DNA of 64,000 bases from Paractinoplanes durhamensis (GTDB lineage Bacteria > Actinomycetota > Actinomycetes > Mycobacteriales > Micromonosporaceae). Shown one piece after another: positions 40,774-49,710 of this stretch. Location of the stretch: positions 62,001-126,000 of the forward strand of contig NZ_BOML01000059.1 of assembly GCF_016862175.1 (NCBI RefSeq), written 5' to 3'. The position numbers and the translations under genes were made by a program. Under the pieces are notes generated by a model. The model was not told the origin of the DNA and did not search any database. It worked only from the letters and a program-made list of their open reading frames with translations. The first letter of the stretch is position 1. Each line of letters opens with the position of its first letter.

Positions 40774-42495
40774 ATGGGTCACGGCCACGACCACGATCAC
40801 GACCACACCCACGAGACCGCCGGCGGTGACCTGTCGCCTGCCATGGATCTGAGCATCCCGGACAGCGAGCTGTCGCCGTCGGACGTGTCCCGCCGCGGGT
40901 TCCTGCGCGGTGCGGGTCTGCTCGGTGCCGGTGCCGCCGCGTCCGTGCTGGCCTCGCCGTCAGCCGCCTCGGCCGCCGCCTCTGCCGGTCTGCCGCATGC
41001 GCACGGCCCGGTCGGCGGCGGAACGGACAAAGGCGGATTTGTCTGGCTTGCTGGTGACCATCACATTCACACCCAGTACAGCTCGGACGCCCAGTACCGG
41101 GTGCTCGACCAGGCCAAACACGGTCACGCGTACGGCCTCGACTGGCTGGTCATCACCGACCACGGCAGCAACGAGCACGCCAAGATCGGTGTGGAGAAGG
41201 TCAACCCGGACATCCGCAAGACCCGCGAAGAGCTCAAGGGTCTGCTGACCTTCCAGGGCCTGGAGTGGAACATCCCGGCCGCCGAGCACGCCACCGTGTT
41301 CGTGCACCCGGGCAAGAACGAGGTCGAGGTGCTCAAGCAGTTCGAGCAGACCTACGACGGCTCGCAGCTGCCGGCCACCAACACCGAAGCGCAGAACGAG
41401 GCCGCCGCGGTCGCCGGCATCAAGTTCCTCGCCTCACAGGTGAAGGCCCGCAAGGTCGAAGGCGCGCTGTTCCTCGCCAACCACCCGGCCCGCCGCGGCA
41501 TCGACTCGCCGCACGAGATCCGCAACTGGCGTGACGCCGACCCGACCGTCGCCATCGGCTTCGAAGGCGCGCCCGGCCACCAGGCCGCCGGCATTCCCGC
41601 CGCGTACGGCCGGGGCGGCGCCCGCGGCTACTACGACAACAACCCGTCGGCCGCCTCCTACGCCGGCTACCCGCTGGAGAGCTACCGCACCTGGGGCGGC
41701 TTCGACTGGATGACCGCCACCGTCGGCGGCCTGTGGGACAGCCTGCTCGCCGAGGGCAAAGCCTGGTGGATCACCGTCAACTCGGACTCGCACGTCGTCT
41801 ACCTGGACCAGTCCGAGCGCGGCCCGGGCAGCGACTTCGCCACCAACGGCAAACACAACGACCCGGTCTACTCGGGCAAGACGCTGACCACCGCCGGTGA
41901 CTTCTGGCCGGGCTACTACGGCCGCACCAACGTGGGGGCCGGCTCCTTCTCGTACAAGGCGGTCATGGACGGTCTGCGGGCCGGTCGCGTGTGGGTCGAC
42001 CACGGCCGGCTCATCAAGGGCCTGGACGCCCGGGTCCGGACCGCCGGCGACCGCCGCTGGGACACCGGCACCCCGCTCGGCGGCGTCGCCCAGGTCAAGC
42101 GCGGCACCTCCACCGAGCTGACCCTCGACATCGACCTGCAGGACGTGCCGAACTTCGCCGCGTTCGTACCCGTACTCAAGCGCGTCGACGTGATCGTCGG
42201 CACGGTGACCGGCCCGGTCACCGACAAGGACAGCTTCAAGGCGCCGGACACCAAGGTGGTCAAGTCGTTCGACGTGGCCGCGGGCGCCAAGAGCATCTCG
42301 CTGACCCACTCGCTGGGCCGCCTGGACAAGCCGTTCTACGTGCGGGTCCGCGGTACCGACGGCAACCGCACCCAGCCTGGTCTGATGGGTGCCGCGGTCG
42401 ACCCGTACGGTCCGAAACTGGACGTGATCGGCGACGCCGACCCGTGGGGCGACCTGTGGTTCTACACCAACCCGATCTGGGTTCTGCCGAGGTGA
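40774..42495 (+). CDS. Tat-exported PHP-domain metallohydrolase (CehA/McbA-like)
   Basis: A 573-residue exported hydrolase. A His/Asp-rich start (HGHDHDHDHTH) is followed at about 38 by a twin-arginine signal (VSRRGFLRGAGLLGAG) and an Ala-rich cleavage region. The PHP core has GDHHIHTQYSSDA, VITDHGSNEH, EWN, ANHPARRG and a later SDSHVVY, supplying the metal ligands. A C-terminal domain follows. Relatives hydrolyse carbamates, phosphoesters or phosphonates. The N-terminal metal-binding run before a Tat signal is unusual. GGGAG lies before ATG 40774. Confidence 0.87.
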   Translation: MGHGHDHDHDHTHETAGGDLSPAMDLSIPDSELSPSDVSRRGFLRGAGLLGAGAAASVLASPSAASAAASAGLPHAHGPVGGGTDKGGFVWLAGDHHIHTQYSSDAQYRVLDQAKHGHAYGLDWLVITDHGSNEHAKIGVEKVNPDIRKTREELKGLLTFQGLEWNIPAAEHATVFVHPGKNEVEVLKQFEQTYDGSQLPATNTEAQNEAAAVAGIKFLASQVKARKVEGALFLANHPARRGIDSPHEIRNWRDADPTVAIGFEGAPGHQAAGIPAAYGRGGARGYYDNNPSAASYAGYPLESYRTWGGFDWMTATVGGLWDSLLAEGKAWWITVNSDSHVVYLDQSERGPGSDFATNGKHNDPVYSGKTLTTAGDFWPGYYGRTNVGAGSFSYKAVMDGLRAGRVWVDHGRLIKGLDARVRTAGDRRWDTGTPLGGVAQVKRGTSTELTLDIDLQDVPNFAAFVPVLKRVDVIVGTVTGPVTDKDSFKAPDTKVVKSFDVAAGAKSISLTHSLGRLDKPFYVRVRGTDGNRTQPGLMGAAVDPYGPKLDVIGDADPWGDLWFYTNPIWVLPR

Positions 42496-42998
42496 CGTTG
42501 TATCGATCCGTGGCGTCCGTGGCTGTTCTCCGCACCGTCGGGGTCAGTCTCGGGCACCGCGATCTCGCCTCGGCCGATCACTGGATCCTGGACCTCGACG
42601 TCCGGCCGGTGCTGGCCTGCACCCACCTCGTGGCGGAACCCCACCGGCACGTGGCGATCAGCCTCACCACCGCGGCGGCATACGAATCCGCGCCCGGTCT
42701 GGAGCAGGCGGCGGAATCGGCGGCGGCCGGAAAGTTCGGGCGCGCCGTCATCTTCCCCGGCGTGGAAGATCTGGTCGGCATGCTCACCGCCGGAGAGATC
42801 CGGGAACGGAGCGCTATCGACCGGGTCGAGGTGCTCGGCTCGGGCGTCGCCGATGACGACGCCCGGGTGGACACCCGCGACTTTGTCCGCCCGCAGTACC
42901 GCGACGGCGAGCTGATCCTGACCACCACGCCGGCGGCCGGGGGTGTCCTGGTCCCGTTCGAATCGCGGGAACCCACCCCCTGCTGTGCCAATCATTGA
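42492..42998 (+). CDS. Hypothetical protein coupled to PHP hydrolase
   Basis: A 168-residue soluble protein starting at GTG 42492, overlapping the PHP stop (GTGA). No signal peptide. Segments AVLRTVGVSLGHRDLASADHWILDL and FPGVEDLVGMLTAGEIRERS; it ends in CCANH. I do not recognise the family. The coupling suggests it shares the pathway of the PHP enzyme, though one is exported and the other not. Confidence 0.6.
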   Translation: MTLYRSVASVAVLRTVGVSLGHRDLASADHWILDLDVRPVLACTHLVAEPHRHVAISLTTAAAYESAPGLEQAAESAAAGKFGRAVIFPGVEDLVGMLTAGEIRERSAIDRVEVLGSGVADDDARVDTRDFVRPQYRDGELILTTTPAAGGVLVPFESREPTPCCANH

Positions 42999-43013
42999 CC
43001 CTACGCTGGGCCG

Positions 43014-43964
43014 ATGTCCCTGAGGTCGATGTCGCTGAAGTCGAAGCTGGCTGAAGGACGTGGCGGGGTGCTGCTGTTCGGCATCACCCCGCCACGTCGC
43101 AGCGCCACCCCGGAGAAGATAAAGGAAATCGCCGCGGTCACGCTCGGCCGGCTGGCCGGCCTGAACCTCGACGGCCTGATTCTGTACGACATCGACGACG
43201 AGTCCGACCGGGTCGCGGACGAGCGGCCGTTCCCCTATCTGCCGACGATCGACCCGGTCGAGTTCCACACCCATCTGGGTGATTGGGACCGGCCGATGGT
43301 GATCTACCGCTGCGTCGGGAAGTACGCCGAGGACGAACTGCGGTCGTGGCTGACCACCGCCGACACCGACCGGGTGCTGAGCGTCTTCGTCGGAGCATCA
43401 TCGGGGGACAAGCCGGTGCGGACCGACCTGCGCCGGGCGCAGGCACTGCGCGCGGAGGTACGCCCGGAGCTTCCGCTGGGCGCCGTCGTCATCCCCGAGC
43501 GCCATGCCCGCGGCGGCGAGGAGCACCTGCGCATGCTCACCAAGCAGGAGCGCGGCTGCGAATTCTTCATCTCCCAGGTGATCTACGACGCAGGCGAGGC
43601 GAAGGACCTGGTCTCCGACTACTTCTACGCCTGCCGCGAGCGGGACATCACGCCCCGCCCGGTGATCTTCACGCTCTCCCTCTGCGGCTCGGCGAAGACC
43701 CTGGAGTTCCTGAAGTGGCTCGGTGTCGACGTGCCGCGCTGGCTGGAGAACACCCTGCTGAACGCGCCGGACCCGCTGGCCGAGTCCTACCGGGAGGCGC
43801 TCGCGATCGCACAGGACCTGCGCGAGTACTGCGAACGGCTGGGCATGCCGTACGGCTTCCACGTCGAGTCCGTCTCGATCCGCAAGGCCGAGATCGAAGC
43901 CGCCATCCGCCTCACCGAGGAGTTGGGCCGGCACCTGCGCGCGACCGCGGTTCTTTCCGGCTAG
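43014..43964 (+). CDS. MetF-like methylenetetrahydrofolate reductase family protein
   Basis: A 316-residue TIM-barrel protein related to methylenetetrahydrofolate reductases, the shorter variant found in actinobacteria. Segments: FGITPPRRSATPEKI near the N-terminus (ExTPP in MetF), ALGAVVIPERHARGGEEHLRMLTKQERGCEFFISQVIYD, which matches the MetF K-x-x-AGAxFxxTQ region, and IFTLSLCGSAKTLEFLKWLGVDVP. The usual catalytic Glu of ExTPP is Ile-Thr here. It may act with another folate or flavin substrate. Confidence 0.8.
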   Translation: MSLRSMSLKSKLAEGRGGVLLFGITPPRRSATPEKIKEIAAVTLGRLAGLNLDGLILYDIDDESDRVADERPFPYLPTIDPVEFHTHLGDWDRPMVIYRCVGKYAEDELRSWLTTADTDRVLSVFVGASSGDKPVRTDLRRAQALRAEVRPELPLGAVVIPERHARGGEEHLRMLTKQERGCEFFISQVIYDAGEAKDLVSDYFYACRERDITPRPVIFTLSLCGSAKTLEFLKWLGVDVPRWLENTLLNAPDPLAESYREALAIAQDLREYCERLGMPYGFHVESVSIRKAEIEAAIRLTEELGRHLRATAVLSG

Positions 43965-44001
43965 CCGGAGGTTATCCACAGGCGGCGAAGAAGGCGGGAA
44001 A

Positions 44002-45306
44002 TTGGTCGTATGCCTGTGCCAGCCTGTCGGGGTGGTGGAGGAGTTGGAGCAGGTTCGCGGTGTGCTCGCCGAGTGCGGCGAAGCACCACTGTGGTCGTGC
44101 TCCGACCCCGAGGTCGTGGACGGGCTCACTCAGGCGTGGGCATGCGTGCAGCAGGCGCTGGCGATCATGGCGCACCTGATCCGGGAAGCGGAGACCCGGG
44201 GCATCCCGCAGAAGGAAGCCGCGTCGAGCACCCCGGTGTGGCTGCGGCAGCGACTTCGCACGAGCATGTGGGAGGGCAAACGGCTCGCGAAGCTCGCCGC
44301 TGCCTTCGACCACTCCCCGGCCCTCGACGCGGCCGTCACCAAGGGCGAGATCTCCGCCGAGCAGGCGTGTGTGATCGCGGAGTCGATCACCGATCTGCCC
44401 GCTGACGCCGGCATCGACACCCGGACGCAGGCCGAATCGCTGCTGATCAACTATGCGGCCGACTTCGCGCCGGGGACTCTCGGCAAGCTCGGCGCCCGGA
44501 TCCTGGCACACGTCGACCCGGAGGCAGCCGACCGGCACGACGAGGAGGCGCTGCGAAAGCAGGACGAGCGCGCCCATCGTGGCCGGGGATTCACTCTGAG
44601 CCCGCGCGGCGACGGCCGGGTGCGATTGTCGGGCTGGCTGGACACGACGGCCGCGGCGATCGTGAACGCGGCGCTGGATCCGTTGTGTCACCCCGGCCGG
44701 GATGCGACCGTCGAAGCCGGCCTGGCCCGCACCCCGGAGCAACGGCGTGCGGACGCTCTGGTCGATGTCTGTACCCGGGTCATGCGCGGCGGCGAGTTGC
44801 CCGCGTCCGGCGGGGAAGCGGCGCAGGTCGTGGTGACGATCCCGATCGACACTCTGCGAACCGAGCCGGGCGAAGCCTCTCCTGTTGCGGTGCTTGACAC
44901 GGGTGCGCCGGTCAGTGCTGCCGAGGCGCGGCTGCTGGCCTGTGATGCCCAGATCATTCCGTCGGTGCTCGGCACCGAGGGTCAGGTCCTCGACGTCGGT
45001 CGTGCCCGGCGGCTCTTCACCGCCTCCATTCGGCGAGCGCTGGTGCTGCGCGACCGCGGGTGCACCTTCCCGTCCTGCGATCGGCCGGCCAACTGGTCGG
45101 ATGGGCATCACGTCAAGCCCTGGGCCGACGGCGGACCCACGGCGTTGTCCAACGCATGCCTGCTCTGCCGGCACCATCACCGAGTCATCCATCGCACCGA
45201 TTGGCAGGTTCGCATCGCCTCGGACGGCCACCCCGAGTTCATCCCACCGGCAGACGTCGACCCACAACGTCGTCCCCTGCGCAACACCTTCCACCGGCGC
45301 GAATAG
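44002..45306 (+). CDS. DUF222/HNH endonuclease-like protein (13E12 family)
   Basis: A 434-residue protein with DUF222 (about 20-300) and a C-terminal HNH nuclease motif: CTFPSCDRPANWSDGHHVKPWADGGPTALSNACLLCRHHHRVIH, with both zinc Cys pairs and the catalytic HH. These are repeated in actinobacterial genomes (REP13E12-like in mycobacteria) and are suspected selfish or recombination-linked elements. The TTG at 44002 gives the longest frame; GTG 44032/44035 is a reasonable alternative. No flanking direct repeats were found by eye. Confidence 0.85.
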   Translation: MVVCLCQPVGVVEELEQVRGVLAECGEAPLWSCSDPEVVDGLTQAWACVQQALAIMAHLIREAETRGIPQKEAASSTPVWLRQRLRTSMWEGKRLAKLAAAFDHSPALDAAVTKGEISAEQACVIAESITDLPADAGIDTRTQAESLLINYAADFAPGTLGKLGARILAHVDPEAADRHDEEALRKQDERAHRGRGFTLSPRGDGRVRLSGWLDTTAAAIVNAALDPLCHPGRDATVEAGLARTPEQRRADALVDVCTRVMRGGELPASGGEAAQVVVTIPIDTLRTEPGEASPVAVLDTGAPVSAAEARLLACDAQIIPSVLGTEGQVLDVGRARRLFTASIRRALVLRDRGCTFPSCDRPANWSDGHHVKPWADGGPTALSNACLLCRHHHRVIHRTDWQVRIASDGHPEFIPPADVDPQRRPLRNTFHRRE

Positions 45307-45425
45307 GCCACTGGCCCGGAGTGGCGAGACCCGCCGCGGTCGGTGGAGGAGAGTGACGGCGCCGCCGGTAGATCCGGACGGACACGTCGGGTCAGGCCGC
45401 GGGGGCGGCCCGTAAGATCGTGGAT

Positions 45426-46613
45426 ATGCCTGATCTTGCCGTGCGCTTCGGGCGGCTTGCCGATGAGTACGAGACGCGGAAGCAGGCAGCGACCGCGGCC
45501 GTCGCGAGCTGGGACTGGTATACCTGGCCGGGCCTTGACCCACGCCCGCTGCACTTCGAGCGGGACCTGCTCAAGCCTGGGCGCCGCCTGGATGCTCGGC
45601 CGCCGGTGGACCGCGATGTCCAGCGGATCGGGTTCGACGCCCAGGGCCGTGTGGCCGTGATCGAGGAGTACAGCGGGTTCCTGAACGGCCGCCTGTACTA
45701 CGAGACGTTCCTCCACTACGGCGATGACGTGGTCGAGGCTGCGCATTTCGATACCGACCGTCCGATCTACCTGCACGAGTACCGCTACGAGGACGGGCTG
45801 ATGCGTTCGGCCGAAACGGTCGCTCGGGGCGGCTCGGGGCGCGAGTCCTACGCGTACACCGGCGGGCGGATCAGCCGCATCGAGATCGAGCACAGTGGCC
45901 GCTCCCAGGCCGCATTGGTGGCCGAGCACGACGACCGTGGTCTGCTCCGCCTGGTCGAGGCCATGGGCAGCGCAACGCGAGTGCGGTACGTCCGGCCGCC
46001 GGCCGGATTCGACCTGGAGGTGGCCTGCGGCACCGTCGAGGACATGTTGGTCGCGCTTATTCCGGCCGCGGCGGCACGGTTGGCGGTCGACGAACCCATC
46101 GACTGCCTCGCCCTCAGCTACGGCCAGGCCACGCAGTTGTCGATCGAGATCACTGCGGCTACGGCGGAGGAGCGCGCCGAGCTGAGGTCTATCGATGCCG
46201 ACGCTGTCTGGTCGCCGGCGGAGTTCGAGACCGGCACGGCCCTCGACCTCGACCTCGACCTCGACGGCACTGCCCTCGACGGCACTGCCCTCGACGGCAC
46301 TGCCCTCGATGACACTGCCCTCGACGACACTGGCCCGATACAGCTGGTGCGGCAGGAGCTCAAACTGCTCGACGCGGACGACGTTGACGTCAGCGCCGGA
46401 TCCGAGCTCGGCCGGCGGCTGTTGTGCGCGGTCGCGCTGCGGCTCAACCGGCACGACTGGTCGGCCACGCTGCCGGTCACCGACGATTTCGTGGTGTACG
46501 CGGTCGACCTCGAGCTGGCCGATCTGGACCGAAATCTGGCCGACTGCCTGCCGCCGGACCGCCTCGCCCAGCTCCGCGAGCAGGGCCCTGGCGCGGTTGG
46601 CGGAGAAGAGTGA
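45426..46613 (+). CDS. Hypothetical protein with Asp-rich pentapeptide repeat
   Basis: A 395-residue soluble protein with no recognised domain. Many Tyr/His/Glu-rich segments (YSGFLNGRLYYETFLHYGDDVVEAAHFD, LHEYRYEDGLMRSAETVARGG) suggest RHS-like beta structure. At about 272-305 an LDLDLDL tract is followed by five xLDGTA/DT pentapeptides from a 15-bp tandem repeat, probably a disordered acidic linker. ATG 45426. Its 3' end runs into the decayed MDMPI gene on the other strand. Function unknown. Confidence 0.68.
   Translation: MPDLAVRFGRLADEYETRKQAATAAVASWDWYTWPGLDPRPLHFERDLLKPGRRLDARPPVDRDVQRIGFDAQGRVAVIEEYSGFLNGRLYYETFLHYGDDVVEAAHFDTDRPIYLHEYRYEDGLMRSAETVARGGSGRESYAYTGGRISRIEIEHSGRSQAALVAEHDDRGLLRLVEAMGSATRVRYVRPPAGFDLEVACGTVEDMLVALIPAAAARLAVDEPIDCLALSYGQATQLSIEITAATAEERAELRSIDADAVWSPAEFETGTALDLDLDLDGTALDGTALDGTALDDTALDDTGPIQLVRQELKLLDADDVDVSAGSELGRRLLCAVALRLNRHDWSATLPVTDDFVVYAVDLELADLDRNLADCLPPDRLAQLREQGPGAVGGEE
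46242..46334. repeat. In-frame tandem repeats: 3 x CTCGAC then 5 x 15-bp
   Basis: Three hexamers CTCGAC (46242-46259) lead into five copies of CTCGACGGCACTGCC (46260-46334, the last two slightly diverged). They encode LD and LDGTA units. Multiples of three keep the frame; copy number may vary between strains. Confidence 0.95.
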
Positions 46614-46872
46614 CGCCGTCGCCGGTGAGGTCGTCGAGTGCCTGGTGGCGGCCGGTCATAGCCATCACCAGCGCTACCAGTGGGCCGGTCACCTCGGGGC
46701 CGGTGCCGTGGCTCCAGCCGGCGTCGGCCGCCCGCAGCCGTACCCCAGCAATTCTGTTCTTTGCGCCGATCAGCATGTTGCTGCCCGCATAGAAGTCGGC
46801 GACGGCCGTCAGGTGTTCGACCGGGTGATCGCGGTAGGCGCCGGCTGCGCGGAAGATATCCTCGCCGATCGG
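46600..46872 (-). pseudogene. Decayed mycothiol-dependent maleylpyruvate isomerase-family (TIGR03083) gene
   Basis: On the minus strand, about 90 codons resemble the C-terminal part of MDMPI/TIGR03083 proteins: YRDHPVEHLTAVADFYAGSNMLIGAKNRIAGVRL, then WSHGTGPEVTGPLVALVMAMTGR. No N-terminal DinB-like half follows in frame upstream, and there is no stop after the homology, which runs into the antisense of the hypothetical gene. A truncated remnant. The rest of the 379-base gap 46614-46992 shows nothing else. Confidence 0.68.
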
Positions 46873-46992
46873 CCAGCGACACCCGCTCGGCGCGGATCGC
46901 GCTCCAGGTATCCATGACCCTCCGCTGTGAGTGGGCACCGCCGCCTGTCTCCAGGACATGATGTCAAGCCGGCCGCTCCGCCGGTGGCCACA

Positions 46993-47877
46993 TCACTCGA
47001 AAGCGAGGTCGATCAGTTGGCGACGGCAGGCGCGGGCCGCGGCCGACAGCCGGTGGTCGCGGTGGTGGATCACGCCGATCTCCGGGTGGGCGGGAGCGGG
47101 GCGGAGTTCGCGTACGCCGATGGCCGGGCCGGGGGATGCCGCGGCCGTGCGGGCCAGGATCGCTACGCCGAGGCCGGCGGTGACCAGCTCGCGGATGCTC
47201 GCCGCGGTGTGGGTCTCGAACGGGACGTTCGGTTCGAAGCCTGCCCGGTGGGCGGCGTCGTCGAGGATGGCGCGCAGGCCGCTGCCGGGCGGCAGGCAGA
47301 TGAAGGGCTCGCCGCGCAGTTCGCTCAGCGGGAGCGGTCCGCCGCGGGCCAGCCGGTGTGCGGGCGGGACGATCAGGACCACCTGTTCGCGGGCGATGCG
47401 GCGGGCGGAGAAGCGGGACGACAGGTCGGCGTGCACGGGGCCGACCACCAGGTCGACGGTGCCGGCGTCGAGCTCGGCGAGCAGGGCCGCGATCAGGCCG
47501 GAGCGCAGCGCCAGGGTCAGGCCGGGGTGGCGGGTGTGGAACCTGGACAGCGCCTGGGGCAGGTCGTAGCCGCCGACGACCGCGGTGGCGCCCAGCGTCA
47601 CCCGGCCGGTGAGGACGGCGGCGAGGTCGGCCAGGTCATGGCGGGCGCCGTCGAGTTCGCCGAGGGCCCGGCGGCAGCGGGTCAGGAACAGCTCGCCGGC
47701 TTCGGTCAGGGCGACCCGCCGGGTGGTGCGGGTGAACAGTTCGGCGCCGAGTTCGGCCTCGAGGGCGCGCACCTGGGCGGACACCGCGGACTGGGCGACG
47801 TGCAGGTGCTCGGCCGCCCGGGTGAAGCCGCCGAGCCGGGCGACGGCCTCGAAGTAGGTGAGTTGCCGCAGCTCCAT
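46993..47877 (-). CDS. LysR family transcriptional regulator
   Basis: A 294-residue LTTR. Winged HTH at residues 1-60 (MELRQLTYFEAVARLGGFTRAAEHLHVAQSAVSAQVRALEAELGAELFTRTTRRVALTEAG), then the periplasmic-binding-protein-like effector domain. ATG 47877 is chosen because MELRQL is the usual start; ATG 47886 lies inside the inverted repeat. Divergent from an aldo/keto reductase by about 80 bases, the classical LTTR target layout. Confidence 0.93.
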   Translation of the reverse strand: MELRQLTYFEAVARLGGFTRAAEHLHVAQSAVSAQVRALEAELGAELFTRTTRRVALTEAGELFLTRCRRALGELDGARHDLADLAAVLTGRVTLGATAVVGGYDLPQALSRFHTRHPGLTLALRSGLIAALLAELDAGTVDLVVGPVHADLSSRFSARRIAREQVVLIVPPAHRLARGGPLPLSELRGEPFICLPPGSGLRAILDDAAHRAGFEPNVPFETHTAASIRELVTAGLGVAILARTAAASPGPAIGVRELRPAPAHPEIGVIHHRDHRLSAAARACRRQLIDLAFE

Positions 47878-47880
47878 GCG

Positions 47881-47903
47881 ATTCATCTTCGATCGAGATG
47901 AAT
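47881..47903. promoter_or_regulatory. LysR-type inverted repeat ATTCATCT-N7-AGATGAAT
   Basis: Perfect 8-bp arms with a 7-base centre, ending 3 bases before the lysR start. It fits the T-N11-A shape of LTTR sites. Binding here would repress lysR and may activate the divergent aldo/keto reductase gene. Confidence 0.7.
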
Positions 47904-47957
47904 GGCAGCGCAACCAGGTCTTGGACATATCAAACCGGCCGGGCCAGGCTCACCACC

Positions 47958-48914
47958 ATGGAGCAGCGAAACCTCGGAAAACTGGTCACCTCCGCGATCG
48001 GGCTCGGCTGCATGGGCTTCTCCCAGGCGTACGGGCCGGCCGACGACGAGGTGTCGCTCGCCGTGATCGGCGATGCGCTCGACCACGGCATCACCCTGAT
48101 CGACACGGCGATGAGCTACGGCCAGGGCCACAACGAGCGTCTGGTCGGCCGGGCCATCGCCGGGCGTCGCGACGAGGTGGTGCTGGCCACCAAGTTCGGC
48201 ATCGTGCGCGGCCCGGACGGGCCGGGCCTCGACGGGCGTCCCGAGAACGTCCGCGGCTACTGCGACGCCTCCCTGCAGCGGCTCGGTGTCGACGTCATCG
48301 ACCTCTACTACCTGCACCGGGTCGACCCGCGGGTACCGATCGGCGAGACGGTCGGTGCGATGGCCGAGCTGGTCGCGGCGGGCAAGGTGCGCCATCTCGG
48401 CGTCTCCGAGGTCAACCCGGCCCAGCTGGAGCAGGCGGCCGCGGTGCATCCGATCGCGGCGGTCGAGTTCGAGTGGTCCCTGGCCTGGCGGGAGCCGGAG
48501 GACGACGTGGTGCCGGCCGCCCGGCGCCTGGGCATCGGCCTGGTCCCGTACAGCCCGCTCGGTCGTGGTCTTCTCACCGGAACCCTGCCGGCCGGGCCGT
48601 TTCCGGAGGGCGACTTCCGCCGCACCGACCCGCGTTTCCACAGCGAGAACCTCACCGCCAACCTTGATCTTGTACGGGCCCTGACCGGTGCCGCCGACGC
48701 GCGTGGGGTGACACCGGGCCAGATGGCGCTGGCCTGGCTGCTGGCGCAGGGCGACGACGTGGTGCCGATCCCGGGCACCCGCGACCGGGCGCGTCTGGCC
48801 GAGAACGTCGCCGCCGTCGGCGTCCGCGTCGACCCGGACGCGGTGGTCCCGCGCGAGGCGTGGCGCGGCGACCGGACGTCGTTCGCAGCGCACGGAACCC
48901 AACGGGCTAAATGA
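47958..48914 (+). CDS. Aldo/keto reductase (YajO/Tas-like)
   Basis: A 318-residue AKR with the full catalytic tetrad: Asp and Tyr in LIDTAMSYGQG, Lys in LATKFG, His in DLYYLHRVD. The C-terminal IPGTRDRARLAEN binds NADPH. ATG 47958 is chosen over the upstream in-frame ATG at 47898, which lies in the LysR operator. Likely under the divergent LysR. The stop is 8 bases inside the convergent ecfT end. Confidence 0.92.
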   Translation: MEQRNLGKLVTSAIGLGCMGFSQAYGPADDEVSLAVIGDALDHGITLIDTAMSYGQGHNERLVGRAIAGRRDEVVLATKFGIVRGPDGPGLDGRPENVRGYCDASLQRLGVDVIDLYYLHRVDPRVPIGETVGAMAELVAAGKVRHLGVSEVNPAQLEQAAAVHPIAAVEFEWSLAWREPEDDVVPAARRLGIGLVPYSPLGRGLLTGTLPAGPFPEGDFRRTDPRFHSENLTANLDLVRALTGAADARGVTPGQMALAWLLAQGDDVVPIPGTRDRARLAENVAAVGVRVDPDAVVPREAWRGDRTSFAAHGTQRAK

Positions 48915-49710
48915 TCGGGCGGAACAACCCCAGCGCGATGGTGGTGGTCAGGACGAGGACGGCCGTGGCCAGCGCGGCTACCACCAGGAGAGTGTCCGAC
49001 CGGGTGAAGGTCTGGCGCCGGGCGTAGCTGCGCGGGATGCCCGAGTCGAAGCCGCGCGCGTCCATCGCCACCGCCAGCCGGCCGCCCCGGCGCAGCGCCC
49101 CCACAAGCAGCGCGAACGCCGTGGCGGCGAACAACCGCAGGGCCGCGACCGGATTACGGCCGGCGTCGACGCCGCGGGCCCGGCGGGCCAGGGTGAGCAT
49201 CTGCCATTCGGCGCCGAGCAGGGGCAGCAGCCGGAACGCAGCGAGCGCGCCGATCGCGAACCGGGCCGGCGCCTTGGCGTTCTGGACGAGGGCGTCGGCC
49301 AGGTCGGTCGGGTCGGTGGTGGCGAAGACGATGACGCCGGGCAGGGCGATCGCGAACAGCCGCAGGATCAGCCCGAGCGCGGCGGTCAGCACGCCGGTGG
49401 TGATGTCGAACGGGCCGAGTCCGATCAGGAGGGTTCCGCCGCGGTCGGCCGCGAACAGAACCATGGTGAACAGCACGCCGAGCCCGCCGAGCAGGAGCGG
49501 CCATGCCCGCCGGGCCAGCACCGCGTACCGCAGCCCGAACAGCGGCAGCAGGGCCAGCTCGATCGCCAGCGCGATCGCCGGGGTGAGCGGGTCGAGGGTG
49601 CTGATCAGCGGCAGGGAGAAGAGCAGCGCGGCGGCGAGCTTCGCGACCGGATTGCGCCGGGCGAGCAGCGCGGACGGGTCGGCCACCGGCTGGGTGAGCA
49701 ACGTGGTCAT
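48907..49710 (-). CDS. ecfT: ECF transporter transmembrane protein EcfT
   Basis: A 267-residue transmembrane coupling subunit of an energy-coupling-factor vitamin transporter (CbiQ/BioN class). The ATPase-coupling Ala-Arg-Gly motifs are present as LARRARGVDAG and AMDARGFDSG. Several membrane helices. Overlaps the ATPase gene stop by ATGA. Together with the ATPase and YkoE it forms a complete YkoEDC-type transporter. Confidence 0.93.
   Translation of the reverse strand: MTTLLTQPVADPSALLARRNPVAKLAAALLFSLPLISTLDPLTPAIALAIELALLPLFGLRYAVLARRAWPLLLGGLGVLFTMVLFAADRGGTLLIGLGPFDITTGVLTAALGLILRLFAIALPGVIVFATTDPTDLADALVQNAKAPARFAIGALAAFRLLPLLGAEWQMLTLARRARGVDAGRNPVAALRLFAATAFALLVGALRRGGRLAVAMDARGFDSGIPRSYARRQTFTRSDTLLVVAALATAVLVLTTTIALGLFRPII

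Noticed and set aside
46260-46334. Possible CRISPR or origin iterons
   Set aside because: The repeats are in frame within a coding region and have no spacers.
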